A DNA stretch of 64,000 nucleotides from JAUILA01 sp050289805 (GCA_050289805.1 JBNKGL010000008.1:1-64000), one strand, 5' to 3'; shown: positions 27,600-36,679, counted from the stretch's first letter. A program made the numbers and translations. Notes: generated by a model from the letters alone, not told the origin.

Positions 27600-28070
27600 C
27601 TAAATTTTTTCAATGATTTCCTTCAATTTTTTCCGGATGCGTGTTAGTCTCGCGCCAGCATTGGATATTGTAATCCCCAGAATTTCAGAAATTTCCTCAT
27701 AGCTATAGTCTTCCATATGCAATATGAGAATTGCTTTTTCTTCGGGTTTTAATAATGCCATGGCAAAATGAATAACTTCTTTTGCATCCGTATTGGTATT
27801 GCGTGCCGGCATATTGTCCTGAAGTGCATCGTGGGTTCTCAACGTTTCTTTCCTTTGATAATTCAGCGCGGTATATAATGCCACTTTATAAATCCAGGTG
27901 CCGGGCTTTGACTTCCCTTTAAAACTGTCGATGCTTTGCCATAAATGAAGCAAAATCTCCTGGAACAAGTCATCACGATCTGCAGGCCCCGAATACGCAT
28001 TGCAGATTTTATGGAGAATCCCCTGATGCTCCGTGATCATGATAATAAATGCCTGCTCCTTAGTTTGCAC
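27600..28070 (-). CDS. ECF-type RNA polymerase sigma factor, 156 aa
   Basis: Region 2 is visible in RDDLFQEILLHLWQSIDSFKG with the following TWIYKVALYTALN (-10 binding), and region 4 in MALLKPEEKAILILHMEDYSYEEISEILGITISNAGARLTRIRKKL (-35 helix-turn-helix). These two regions with nothing else make an ECF factor. Length 156 is slightly short but complete. The operon continues with a four-helix membrane protein and a methyltransferase. It directs transcription of an unknown regulon. Confidence 0.93.
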   Translation of the reverse strand: MQTKEQAFIIMITEHQGILHKICNAYSGPADRDDLFQEILLHLWQSIDSFKGKSKPGTWIYKVALYTALNYQRKETLRTHDALQDNMPARNTNTDAKEVIHFAMALLKPEEKAILILHMEDYSYEEISEILGITISNAGARLTRIRKKLKEIIEKI

Positions 28071-28200
28071 CTGTTTTATTAGTCACCCAAGCCTGAATAT
28101 CCTTACACATCGATTAATAATTGCTCTTTTTGAAAAAAAAGTGAAGACAAGTGTAACAAAAGTTATCGGATATCAGTCTAATACATAAAGAACCGCAATC

Positions 28201-28428
28201 ATGTTATCCGTAACCAAAAAGATCCGTAATATTTTCGTTGCACTCTTCCTGTGTGCATGGTGTGTTAGTGCGGTACATCTTGGAAAACAACATTTGACGG
28301 CATCAGAAGCTGAAAGTACTGAAATCGATTCGGTTATTTCGGGAACTCCTGCTTCCCAGACTCTCGAAAACACCTCATTACTCATTACCACATTTGTGGG
28401 TGTTGTACATTACATCTATCAAAAGTAA
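28201..28428 (+). CDS. small hypothetical membrane or secreted protein, 75 aa
   Basis: MLSVTKKIRNIFVALFLCAWCVSA looks like a signal or anchor; the C-terminus (LLITTFVGVVHYIYQK) is a second hydrophobic stretch. No family recognised. It ends ten bases before the SGNH lipoprotein gene and is in the same frame as it, divided by one TAA. It is divergent from the ECF sigma gene. The frame on the opposite strand is also open, so the call is only moderately safe. Confidence 0.45.
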   Translation: MLSVTKKIRNIFVALFLCAWCVSAVHLGKQHLTASEAESTEIDSVISGTPASQTLENTSLLITTFVGVVHYIYQK

Positions 28429-28437
28429 CAAAGGCGC

Positions 28438-29151
28438 GTGCGCGTTTATTTATTCCTTTTTTGCATCTTGTGTTTTTGTTGTGGAAGTGATTCTTCTTCC
28501 GATATTCTATTAATGGATGCTCAATCCGGTCAAATGGACTCAATCATGCTCAATTACCTGGCCCTGGGGGATTCTTATACCATTGGTGAATCTGTTGATG
28601 CAGGTGAACGCTGGCCTGTTCAGCTGGTTGAACGGATCAATGAACTAGCAGAAACTCCTTTTTCAAAACCAATTATTATTGCCAGAACAGGATGGCGAAC
28701 CGATGAACTGATTAAAGCCGTATCCGATGCGAACCCTTCGGATGATTTTGACCTGGTTAGTCTTCTCATTGGTGTAAACAATCAATATCAGCATCGTCCT
28801 CTTGACGATTACCGCAGTGAGTTCAGGGAACTGATTGAAATATCAATAAAGAAAGCCGGGGGAAATGCAAACCATGTGCTGGTTTTATCGATTCCGGATT
28901 ATGGCTATACGCCATTCGGATCAGAAAATCGTGAAACCATATCTGAAGAGCTGGATATTTACAATGAGATAAACCGCAGCATTGCTGCAGAATATGAGGT
29001 TATGTATGTTTCGATTACCGATATATCACGCAGCTCGGATAAATCTCTTGTTGCCGGGGATGGTCTTCATCCCTCAGGCCTTCAGTATACCTTATGGGTT
29101 GAACGGATAATGGAGGATGAAAAGTTTGTCTCTGAATTTTTGAATAACTAG
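28438..29151 (+). CDS. SGNH/GDSL-family hydrolase lipoprotein, 237 aa
   Basis: Starts at GTG 28438 with VRVYLFLFCILCFCCGSD; the Cys14-Cys15 pair fits a lipoprotein signal. The SGNH blocks are: block I LALGDSYTIGE (Ser about 46), block II near IIARTGWRTDEL with Gly, block III LLIGVNNQYQ with Asn, and block V DGLHPSGLQY (Asp and His). Acts as an esterase, lipase or deacetylase at the cell envelope; substrate unknown. It overlaps the convergent MFS gene by four bases at the stops. Confidence 0.88.
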   Translation: MRVYLFLFCILCFCCGSDSSSDILLMDAQSGQMDSIMLNYLALGDSYTIGESVDAGERWPVQLVERINELAETPFSKPIIIARTGWRTDELIKAVSDANPSDDFDLVSLLIGVNNQYQHRPLDDYRSEFRELIEISIKKAGGNANHVLVLSIPDYGYTPFGSENRETISEELDIYNEINRSIAAEYEVMYVSITDISRSSDKSLVAGDGLHPSGLQYTLWVERIMEDEKFVSEFLNN

Positions 29152-30359
29152 GCGCCTTTTGCAACTCTTAGTGTTCTTGCCAGCAAAATCGCAATCAGGC
29201 TAAATATTACGGCGATCCAGCCGACATTTTCATAACCAATCAAGGCTTTTGCCCCTTCGGTAACTTCAGAAGGACGTTCGGTTATCATCGTACCTGCGAT
29301 CAATGTTGCCAGACCGCTGCTCATCTGCTGGATCGATGAACGGGCACTCATAAAGCTTCCCCGGTTTTCCGGGCGGATCACAGAGGTCACCATCGTAGTG
29401 GATGGAACCATTCTCCCGTTGGCAAGGACAAAGAACAGACCACTAACGATCAATGCTTTCCATAATGGTTCCGGCGGCATATGTGTGATGAGAATGATGG
29501 GGATCAATACAAGGAAACCGAAGATGGTGAAGATCTTTAAGCGCCCGTATTTATCTGCCATTCGTCCGACCCACGGAGATGAAAATATAGTAAGAGCCCC
29601 ACCCACCAAATAGATGTATGTGAGTTCCTGTTCAGTAAACCCAACATTGCCAACCATGTAGGGCGCGATGAATGGAATAATAGTGAAGTGTCCAAACATC
29701 AATACTGATGTGAACAACAAACCGAGCAATGGATTTCGACGCCCAAATACATTGCGAATCACTTCCCGGAAGCCCGCGGGTTTCTGACCTTCCGCCAAAT
29801 GCGATTTGAAAGGAGGGATCATGAACCGAATCATGAATAGAATTGCCAGGGAAATACCTGCAAGGAAGAAAAAGGGTGCCTGCCAGCTGAACAAGCTTGC
29901 CAGGTACAATCCAAAAGGGACACCGAATACGGATGCTGCAGAAAAAGATGCCATTACAATACCAATGCCTGCAGCTCTTCGTTCGAGTGGAATAGCATCA
30001 CTCACGATGGAAAGGATAAGTGCTCCCAGGACTCCTCCGAATGCACCGGCCAAACACCTCGACAGCAGCAGGAAGTGATAGTTGGGCGCCAGCGCACATG
30101 CAATTGTTCCCAGCAAAAATCCGGTGTAAATAAAAATCAGGCTATGTTTCCGGTCGAACCTGTCGATCAGGAATGCCGCCAGAAAACCACTTGCGCCTGC
30201 AGTGAATGAATAGGAAGAAACGAGAAAGCTGAATTGCTGCGGGGTGATATCAAATAGACGCATTAGCTGAGGACCCAGCGGCATCATGATCATAAAGTCC
30301 ATAATATGTGTGAACATGGCACTTGCCAGGATCAGCAAAAATAATCGCTCCTTGTTCAT
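29148..30359 (-). CDS. major facilitator superfamily transporter, 403 aa
   Basis: Twelve-helix drug/H+ antiporter-type MFS (DHA1, AraJ/YdhP style). The loop 2-3 motif appears as FLIDRFDRKHSLI (about 63-75), and the same after helix 8 as GRMADKYGRLKI. MNKERLFLLILASAMFTHIMDFMIMMPLGP is the first helix. It exports small molecules such as drugs or sugars; exact substrate unknown. Three bases separate it from the nitroreductase gene upstream, so they are co-transcribed. Confidence 0.9.
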   Translation of the reverse strand: MNKERLFLLILASAMFTHIMDFMIMMPLGPQLMRLFDITPQQFSFLVSSYSFTAGASGFLAAFLIDRFDRKHSLIFIYTGFLLGTIACALAPNYHFLLLSRCLAGAFGGVLGALILSIVSDAIPLERRAAGIGIVMASFSAASVFGVPFGLYLASLFSWQAPFFFLAGISLAILFMIRFMIPPFKSHLAEGQKPAGFREVIRNVFGRRNPLLGLLFTSVLMFGHFTIIPFIAPYMVGNVGFTEQELTYIYLVGGALTIFSSPWVGRMADKYGRLKIFTIFGFLVLIPIILITHMPPEPLWKALIVSGLFFVLANGRMVPSTTMVTSVIRPENRGSFMSARSSIQQMSSGLATLIAGTMITERPSEVTEGAKALIGYENVGWIAVIFSLIAILLARTLRVAKGA

Positions 30360-30362
30360 TCG

Positions 30363-30965
30363 CTATGTGTCAGATGCGTTGTCTTCCTCTATCCATTTCC
30401 CTTCAGCAACGATCGAAGATACTGATAATCTTTTTCTGGGACCTATTTCACTTTCCTCAAGGTCATTGGGCAGGATGGAGGGATCGCCTCCATAATATCC
30501 CACAGCGACCGCGGTGGTTACATGATATCCTTCCGGAACGGAAAATTCTTCCTGAATTTTCTTCCAGTTCAAACCGGCCATGTGGTGCAGGGCAATTCCC
30601 AGGCTTTGGGCTTGCAGGCTCATGTTTCCCATTGCCAGGCCCAGGTCATGTAAAGCATGAAAATTATCTTTACCCGAGTTAAACTTTTCCTTGTAGGCGG
30701 TTATAATTAAAACAGGGGCATTTTTTACCCACTGTTGGTTGAAGGGATCGAGACAATCAAAGAATGTGTTATAGGCCGCGGAACCTTTTTTTGCATACAT
30801 AAATCTCCAGGGTTGTTCATTCATGGAGCTTGCTGCCCATCGTGCTGCTTCGAAAAGTGAGCTGAGTGAATCATCGTCGACAGGTTTATTTGCAAATACC
30901 CGGGGACTCCACCTGGATTTTATTAAAGGATGTACGGGGGTGGTTGTTCTGGCCTCTTTAATCAT
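30363..30965 (-). CDS. nitroreductase-family FMN oxidoreductase, 200 aa
   Basis: A cytoplasmic FMN enzyme using NAD(P)H to reduce nitro groups, quinones or flavins. KSRWSPRVFANKPVDDDSL is the N-terminal FMN-binding start, ARWAASSMNEQPWRF carries the R-W-A-S-S-N-Q-P-W motif, and LGLAMGNMSLQAQSLGIALH the central helix. GYYGGDPSILP near the C-terminus also fits. It heads an operon with the MFS transporter, suggesting modification plus export of a toxic compound. Confidence 0.92.
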   Translation of the reverse strand: MIKEARTTTPVHPLIKSRWSPRVFANKPVDDDSLSSLFEAARWAASSMNEQPWRFMYAKKGSAAYNTFFDCLDPFNQQWVKNAPVLIITAYKEKFNSGKDNFHALHDLGLAMGNMSLQAQSLGIALHHMAGLNWKKIQEEFSVPEGYHVTTAVAVGYYGGDPSILPNDLEESEIGPRKRLSVSSIVAEGKWIEEDNASDT

Positions 30966-31254
30966 TTGACGGAAAGTTAATTAAACTAACGGAAAAGTAA
31001 CGGGGGAACCCGCCGGGTTGTTCATCATAAAGAAGGCTTAAATTCGTATCGAAACAGTTATCATTGTGACGCACGTAAGTAATTGGCAGGAATTCAAATG
31101 TTTAGGTGAGAATTAATTGCAAACTTCGGGATACAGAAAATTTCAACCACTCATCGATTATTTCTGTTCATTGATCTTGAATTTTGGGTGAAATTATAAA
31201 ATGCATGTACCTTCATTAATTGAATGAGGGGTTTAAATAGTGATTGATAAATGT
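30966..31254. other. intergenic region, nitroreductase to response regulator
   Basis: About 290 bases between divergent genes. It must hold both promoters. No clear TTG/TAnnTTTG pair, hairpin or small gene was found by eye. Confidence 0.5.
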
Positions 31255-31647
31255 ATGATTAAGAGGGATTTGATATTACTAGTTGAGGATGACGATACAG
31301 ATGCGTTCATAGCAAGGACCTTATTATTACGACAGGAGCCCGGATTAAAAATTGAACGATTGAATCATGGACTGGAGGCGCAGCGTTACCTCAACGAATT
31401 GAAGGATATGCCATCGCTGATTATCCTTGATTTAAATATGCCATTTTTAAACGGTCGGGATTTTTTAAAAGAGCTTAGGTCTTATCCGGAAGGAAGTGAA
31501 TGCGAAGTTGTGGTGTTAAGCAGTTCTGAGAACAAAGAAGACCTCCGCCAATGTAAGGAACTTGGAGTGACCCACTATTTCATTAAACCACTTACCCTCG
31601 ACATGGCAAATAAAATTATCTCGCTTTCCCGTTCAACAGCAGGTTGA
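31255..31647 (+). CDS. single-domain response regulator (Rcp1-like), 130 aa
   Basis: A lone receiver domain without a DNA-binding output. Acidic pocket LLVEDDDTDAF, phospho-acceptor Asp in LIILDLNMPFLNG, Ser/Thr in VVLSSSENKEDL, and Lys in HYFIKPL are all present. The ILDLNMP-LNG form and the EDDDTDAF opening are typical of Rcp1-type regulators that pair with phytochrome-like or hybrid kinases. I chose ATG 31255 (MIKRDLILLVEDD); a GTG at 31240 is the alternative. No histidine kinase is in the window; the CHASE3 protein at 33.9 kb lacks one. Confidence 0.92.
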   Translation: MIKRDLILLVEDDDTDAFIARTLLLRQEPGLKIERLNHGLEAQRYLNELKDMPSLIILDLNMPFLNGRDFLKELRSYPEGSECEVVVLSSSENKEDLRQCKELGVTHYFIKPLTLDMANKIISLSRSTAG

Positions 31648-31655
31648 TCAATTTT

Positions 31656-31663
31656 TATCTTTG
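31656..31663 (+). promoter_or_regulatory. TATCTTTG, -7 element before the universal stress gene
   Basis: Matches the Bacteroidota -7 consensus TAnnTTTG, 50 bases before ATG 31714. A TTG at the proper 17-23 base distance is not seen, so only the -7 box supports it. Confidence 0.4.
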
Positions 31664-31713
31664 ATGCCCGTTGATATTTACTTATTTTTCTAACTCAATC
31701 AACCCTTTCAAAC

Positions 31714-32574
31714 ATGAAGAGATTACTGGTACCAACAGATTTTTCACCGGCATCTGAAGATGCGTTGAAACTTGCATCAACCATCGCTGACAAGACAGGA
31801 GCAGAAATATTCCTGGTTAATTTTACAGAACATCCCTACGATGAATCTTTTTCATCGAGCGGAGATCATCGGGCGAAATTCGATGATGAGGAATCGCTTT
31901 TCACAATTCAGTTGATAAGAAGGAATAATGAGCGGCTTCAGGCGCTTGCCATGAAATATACAGAAGGACGTGTGATCAATATCCAGGTTTTTGGACAGGA
32001 ACTCAACGATGGTATTGAGGCCTATGTACGAGACAAAAATATCGATTTGATCGTCATGGGAACTTCCGGAGAGGAAACCGCCAGGGAATTTTTCACCGGA
32101 AATCATACCGAACGTGTAATTGAAAATGCGGCCGTGCCGGTACTATCACTTAGAAGCGGACAGGAAAACGTGAACTTTGAAAATGTTGTCGTGGGTGTTG
32201 AACTGGATTCAGATGATAAGGATAATTACCGGGCAGCCACAGATCATTTGAAGGCGTTTGCTTCGGCAATGGGTTCAAAACTTCACCTGGTGCACATCAG
32301 CAAGCCGGGTGACAAGAACCGGGATGAAGTGGAGGCAGAAATTGATGCTTTTGCTCATAAATTCAGTATTGAGAATTATACTTCAAACTTGCATTATTCT
32401 GATGATATCGAAGATGGGTTAACCCGTTTTGCCCGGTTGAATGAGGCGGGTATTATAGGGGTGCTTACCCACGCAGAGGGAGGATTCTTCAGGATCTTTA
32501 GCTCCAGCGTATCCGAAGAATTGAGCAAAGAATCTGAAGTTCCTATATTAAGCATCAACCTCCATAATGTATAG
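31714..32574 (+). CDS. tandem universal stress protein, 286 aa
   Basis: Two UspA domains in one chain. The first (about 1-143) begins MKRLLVPTDFSPASEDALKLAS and ends GTSGEETAREFFTGNHTERVI, with the G-x-x-G-like ATP loop and PVLSLRS. The second (about 150-286) starts ENVVVGVELDSDDKDNYRA and is more diverged: its loop (LTHAEGGFFRIFSSSVSEEL) lacks the G-2x-G-9x-G(S/T) pattern and may not bind nucleotide. Cytoplasmic; role in stress tolerance by family knowledge. Followed by a strong terminator. Confidence 0.9.
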   Translation: MKRLLVPTDFSPASEDALKLASTIADKTGAEIFLVNFTEHPYDESFSSSGDHRAKFDDEESLFTIQLIRRNNERLQALAMKYTEGRVINIQVFGQELNDGIEAYVRDKNIDLIVMGTSGEETAREFFTGNHTERVIENAAVPVLSLRSGQENVNFENVVVGVELDSDDKDNYRAATDHLKAFASAMGSKLHLVHISKPGDKNRDEVEAEIDAFAHKFSIENYTSNLHYSDDIEDGLTRFARLNEAGIIGVLTHAEGGFFRIFSSSVSEELSKESEVPILSINLHNV

Positions 32575-32603
32575 AAAAAGAGTTGAGACAAGTAAAATTC
32601 AGT

Positions 32604-32631
32604 AAAAAGCCAGTGTTATCACTGGCTTTTT
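32604..32631 (+). terminator. rho-independent terminator after universal stress gene
   Basis: Stem AAAAAGCCAGTG (32604-32615) pairs with CACTGGCTTTTT (32620-32631) around TTAT, followed by further T's. It lies 30 bases after the stop. Confidence 0.88.
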
Positions 32632-32646
32632 TATTTCCTTAGCAAA

Positions 32647-33807
32647 ATGTGTTTGAAGAAAAACATGCTTTTTCTGTGGTTAACCCTGCTCACATTAGGG
32701 GCATGTAATACCGTAAAACCTTATTATGCAGGAGTTGATGAAGACTGGCAAACCCAGAATCTTCCGGAATCGCAGCCTGATTATGTCATATATCTTGTTG
32801 GAGACGCCGGAGATCTTCATGCAGATGATCCCATCGGCAACATTCTTACCTCACAAATGTCGGCCCACCCAGCCGGTGCCAGTTCATTAATATTTCTTGG
32901 TGATAATATTTATAGCTACGGGATGCCGCTTCCTGAGGCGCCTGATCGAAGAGCCAAGGAAGTAATTATTGAAAATCAAATGAATCTTGCCAAAGGATAC
33001 GAAGGGAATACCTTTTTCATCCCCGGCAATCATGACTGGAATAAATCTAAAGAAGGAGGCCTCGATGCGTTAAGAAGGGAAGAAGAATATGTGGAGAATT
33101 ATTTTGGCGGGAAGAATGCCTTCAGGCCGGACAATGGATGTCCGGGCCCTGTGGAAATAGAGCTGACAGATTCGCTGGTACTGGTCATCATTGATTCTGA
33201 ATGGTGGCTGAGCAAGTATGAGACGGCTTCCGGCGCAAAGGATGGCTGCAGTATAGATACAAGAGAGGAGTTTGTGAATCTGCTGTATGAGCGAATTGCC
33301 GCGAATTCCGGACGGGAGGTGCTGCTGGTTGCGCATCATCCAGTAATTACTAACGGGGAACATGGAGGGCACTTTGGATTTCAGGACCATATTTTTCCCC
33401 TGCGGAAGATTAAGAACTACCTCTATATTCCATTGCCGGTAATTGGTTCGATCTACCCGGTTTCACGCATGAGTGGTGTTTCCCGCCAGGATACGCCCAA
33501 CAAGATATTTAAGACTTACAAGTCGGTCATTGATTCCTCGTTTAACCTGCACCCAAGGTTAATATATGCTTCTGGTCATGAGCATAATCTGCAGTTTTTC
33601 AATTCCGGGGGCATTCGGCAGGTGATCAGCGGTGCCGGATCGAAAATTAATTATGCCAGACGTGGTCGTGATGCAAATTTTGTTTATCAGGGCAGGGGGT
33701 ACAGCCGGCTTCTTTACTTTCCGGGACAGAAGGTATGGATTGAGTATATAGCGATCAATTACAAAACCGGGAAAGGGGACATTGTTTACAGAAAGCGGGT
33801 TTTATAG
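32647..33807 (+). CDS. metallophosphoesterase lipoprotein, 386 aa
   Basis: Calcineurin-like phosphoesterase. Lipobox LGAC (Cys about 20) predicts a lipid-anchored envelope protein. Metal-binding motifs in order: LVGDAGD (about 50), FLGDNIYSYG (about 86-95), PGNHDW (about 127), LLVAHHPV (about 225) and SGHEHNLQ (about 305). It lacks the extra domains seen in the large fused Bacteroidota homologues I recall, where the same phosphoesterase is followed by the kinase-like domain found here separately at 37594-38805 and by an outer-membrane barrel. Substrate unknown. Confidence 0.9.
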   Translation: MCLKKNMLFLWLTLLTLGACNTVKPYYAGVDEDWQTQNLPESQPDYVIYLVGDAGDLHADDPIGNILTSQMSAHPAGASSLIFLGDNIYSYGMPLPEAPDRRAKEVIIENQMNLAKGYEGNTFFIPGNHDWNKSKEGGLDALRREEEYVENYFGGKNAFRPDNGCPGPVEIELTDSLVLVIIDSEWWLSKYETASGAKDGCSIDTREEFVNLLYERIAANSGREVLLVAHHPVITNGEHGGHFGFQDHIFPLRKIKNYLYIPLPVIGSIYPVSRMSGVSRQDTPNKIFKTYKSVIDSSFNLHPRLIYASGHEHNLQFFNSGGIRQVISGAGSKINYARRGRDANFVYQGRGYSRLLYFPGQKVWIEYIAINYKTGKGDIVYRKRVL

Positions 33808-33886
33808 TAAAAAGAACGCGGTAAGAAGTACAGCCTTTTTTACTGAAAAGGGCTAATTTTAATATTAATTATGCCAGTTTCGTGTT

Positions 33887-35263
33887 ATGAGTAGAGTCGT
33901 TTTATCTTTTTTGATAGCTGCAATGCTGTTAATTGCATTTTTTACTTACCAGGCACATAACGCTTCCATAAAATCACTCCGGGCCCGTTACAATGTGCAA
34001 GAGATTCTGGCCGCCTATGATGATATTACTCTCCAGATAAAGGATGCCTATGAACAGGTACTGATCTTTAATCTATCTGGTGACAGGAGTCATATCGACC
34101 GATACCTCGGCTCCGAAGAGAATATTTATCGGAAGCTTTCAGACATAGAGACCATGACTGAACAGTTGGATCAGGCTGATTTGCCATCCGACAGCTTACG
34201 AATTCTGATTTCCCGTCAATTCCTGCGCATGGAAAAATTTCGTTTGCGCAGTGATGAATCAGTATCAGGTGATTCTGTATCGCTGTTGCTGCTCGGGGAA
34301 TCATTAGCCGATCAGCAATATATTCAGAACATCATAGATTCAGATAAGGATGACATTTCCAAGTTAACGGAAGACCTTGCGCAATCGGGGGTTTTGACAC
34401 CGGCATTCATCGCATTCCTGGTTTTACTGGGCATCGGGAGTGTCATCATGATGAGCCGTCAGATGGGGAAAATAGAGAGTGAGGTGAATGGTATTGAGGA
34501 CAAATTGCGCAGGAATCAGCAAATCCTGAGTGAAGAAATTGAAGACAGGGAAAAGCTTCAGTCAATGAAGGACCTCATTTGGAAAATTTCCGATGAGTTT
34601 TGGCTGGAGGTCAAGCCGGTTCGTGACCTCGACGAGGTAGTGGATTTCCATGTTAACATGATGAACGAAAAGGCAGAGGCCATCCTGAAGCCGGAAGGAG
34701 AATCATCGTTGCAGCGCATCCTGACAAAAATAATTTCAGAAGATGCGATGGAGGCTTTTATAGATGAAATGGTAGAATCTGTTGAATCAAGAAAACCGGT
34801 GACGACACATTTCAAACTACAGGAAAAAGATACGATGGGTGAATACACTGTCATGATCCAGCCGAACAGTGAAATCATTCTGATTAAGGGAATCTACAAA
34901 GGCTATGTCGCTGAACTTGAAAAGAGAAATTCCATCCTGCTACAGGAGAACGATATCTGGTTTAAAAATTCAAAGGACAAGCTTGCAGTTTTGTCGGCAC
35001 AAGGAAAAATAACACGTATGAACCCCGGCTTTTCGGCTTTTGCGGGAACTAACGTGATCAATGGCACGTATCTGTGGGAGATACCGGTATTTGAACAGGC
35101 AGGAAAGCATGAATTACGTGCGGCAATTCGGGAATTAACCTCATCATCTGATCAGGTAGCTTTGGATGAGCTAATTCCGGGCGGCACCATGAGGGGAATT
35201 TTCGATAAACGACATGAGCTGGTTTCCATTCTGTTCTCCATTCCGGCAAATGAAAGCGCATAA
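33887..35263 (+). CDS. CHASE3-like/PAS sensor protein without output domain
   Basis: 458 residues. Helix 1 (about 4-22) and helix 2 (about 172-190) bracket a helical periplasmic domain (SLRARYNVQEILAAYDDITLQIKDAYEQV...), as in CHASE3 sensors. A coiled coil follows (about 195-225), then a PAS-like domain (WKISDEFWLEVKP... to about 345) and a second PAS-like region (SKDKLAVLSAQGKITRMNPGFSAFAG, about 363-390). The chain ends without a histidine kinase, GGDEF or cyclase domain. The lone response regulator at 31.3 kb is near but unlinked. It sits 11 bases before the aldehyde dehydrogenase gene. Domain reading is by eye. Confidence 0.65.
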   Translation: MSRVVLSFLIAAMLLIAFFTYQAHNASIKSLRARYNVQEILAAYDDITLQIKDAYEQVLIFNLSGDRSHIDRYLGSEENIYRKLSDIETMTEQLDQADLPSDSLRILISRQFLRMEKFRLRSDESVSGDSVSLLLLGESLADQQYIQNIIDSDKDDISKLTEDLAQSGVLTPAFIAFLVLLGIGSVIMMSRQMGKIESEVNGIEDKLRRNQQILSEEIEDREKLQSMKDLIWKISDEFWLEVKPVRDLDEVVDFHVNMMNEKAEAILKPEGESSLQRILTKIISEDAMEAFIDEMVESVESRKPVTTHFKLQEKDTMGEYTVMIQPNSEIILIKGIYKGYVAELEKRNSILLQENDIWFKNSKDKLAVLSAQGKITRMNPGFSAFAGTNVINGTYLWEIPVFEQAGKHELRAAIRELTSSSDQVALDELIPGGTMRGIFDKRHELVSILFSIPANESA

Positions 35264-35274
35264 ATAAGTCTAAC

Positions 35275-36636
35275 ATGAAATCGGTTAATCCTTACAATCT
35301 TGAAACTATCCGGGAATATGAACCCATGACCTGGAGCAAGGTAGATTCTATCTTGCGTAAAACCGAAAATGCATGGGAAACCTGGAAATTCAGCAGCTGG
35401 ACGCTTCGTTCACATCACATGAAGAAGGCGGCAAAATTACTTCAGGAAAGAAAGGAAGACCTGGCAGACCTTATGATGCGGGAAATGGGAAAGCGGCGGA
35501 AAGATGGTATTTCTGAGGTTGAGAAGTGTGCCTGGGTTTGTGATTATTATGCCGGGAATGCCGAAGCCTTTCTGAAAAACGAAATAATTGAAAGTGACGC
35601 ATCCAGAAGCTATGTCGCATACCGGCCGATGGGGGTGATTTTGGCAGTGATGCCCTGGAATTTTCCATTCTGGCAGGTTTTTCGGTTCCTTGCACCCGCA
35701 CTCATGGCAGGGAACGCAGCGGTTTTAAAGCATGCTTCGAATGTTATGGGCTGCGCCCTGGCGATTGAGGATGTTATACGAAGTGCTGGATTTCCCCGGG
35801 ATCTTTTTAATTCCTTGATTGTACCTTCGGCTGATGTGGCAGATATTATAGAACATCCGGTAGTGAAAGCAGTTACGCTCACTGGAAGTACGCCAGCGGG
35901 CAAATCTGTTGCTGAAGTTGCGGGCAGGTCTGTTAAAAAGTCAGTTCTGGAGCTGGGTGGAAGTGACCCCTATGTGGTTCTGAAGGATGCACCTCTAGAA
36001 GCTACGGTGACTGCATGCGTGAGCAGCAGGCTGATCAATGCCGGACAGAGCTGCATCGCGGCAAAACGTTTCATCGTAATGGCCGACATTTATGATGCCT
36101 TCATTCAAAAGATGAAGGAGGAAATGGAGAAAGTAACGATGGGGGACCCCGCTAGTGATGAAATCGGAATTGGCCCGATGGCCAGGCTGGATCTCAGGGA
36201 TGATTTACACAGCCAGGTTAGAAAAAGTATTAGGGCAGGGGCTACCTGTATTCTTGGCGGTACTGTTCCCGACCTTGAGGGGGCATTTTATCCGCCAACT
36301 ATCCTCGCCGATGTTGTGCCGGGAATGCCGGCTTTTGACGAAGAATTATTTGGACCTGTAGCTGCCGTAATTAAGGCTGAATCTGAAGAGGAGGCCTTTA
36401 ACCTGGCCAATCAAACAGAGTTTGGACTTGGGGCAGCTGTTTTCACAGCAGATGAAAATCACGGACGTGAAATCGCAGAGAAATACCTGGATGCCGGATG
36501 CTGCTTTGTTAATGACTTCGTTAGATCAGATCCCCGTTTGCCCTTTGGCGGGATTAAAACATCTGGCTATGGACGGGAATTGTCGGTCTTTGGAATACGT
36601 GAATTTGTAAATATCAAGACCGTTTATGTGAAATAA
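35275..36636 (+). CDS. NAD(P)-dependent aldehyde dehydrogenase (succinate-semialdehyde type)
   Basis: 453-residue ALDH. MPWNFPFWQVFRF is the catalytic Asn region, TGSTPAGKSVAEVAGR the cofactor loop, VLELGGSDPYVVL carries the general base Glu, and Cys260 in GQSCIAAKRF is the nucleophile. Ending (LPFGGIKTSGYGRELS) is canonical. Closest in my memory to the NAD-dependent succinate-semialdehyde dehydrogenases of the GabD/Sad type (PubMed-free recollection). Soluble, cytoplasmic. Placed 11 bases after the CHASE3 gene, ended by a terminator. Confidence 0.9.
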   Translation: MKSVNPYNLETIREYEPMTWSKVDSILRKTENAWETWKFSSWTLRSHHMKKAAKLLQERKEDLADLMMREMGKRRKDGISEVEKCAWVCDYYAGNAEAFLKNEIIESDASRSYVAYRPMGVILAVMPWNFPFWQVFRFLAPALMAGNAAVLKHASNVMGCALAIEDVIRSAGFPRDLFNSLIVPSADVADIIEHPVVKAVTLTGSTPAGKSVAEVAGRSVKKSVLELGGSDPYVVLKDAPLEATVTACVSSRLINAGQSCIAAKRFIVMADIYDAFIQKMKEEMEKVTMGDPASDEIGIGPMARLDLRDDLHSQVRKSIRAGATCILGGTVPDLEGAFYPPTILADVVPGMPAFDEELFGPVAAVIKAESEEEAFNLANQTEFGLGAAVFTADENHGREIAEKYLDAGCCFVNDFVRSDPRLPFGGIKTSGYGRELSVFGIREFVNIKTVYVK

Positions 36637-36638
36637 TA

Positions 36639-36664
36639 AAACCCCCTGAATTACCAGGGGGTTT
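36639..36664. terminator. bidirectional terminator between ALDH and S24-like genes
   Basis: Ten-base arms AAACCCCCTG (36639-36648) and CAGGGGGTTT (36655-36664) around AATTAC lie between two convergent genes. Short A and T runs flank both sides. Confidence 0.8.
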
Positions 36665-36679
36665 ATTGATTCACTGATT

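Noticed and set aside
28173..28391. 72-codon minus-strand frame
   Set aside because: Overlaps the plus-strand 75-codon frame, which has a signal-like start and fits the SGNH gene order better. Neither is certain.
33806..33844. AGTAAAAAG ... CTTTTTTACT as terminator after the metallophosphoesterase
   Set aside because: The stem is A/T only with a 20-base loop; too weak to call.
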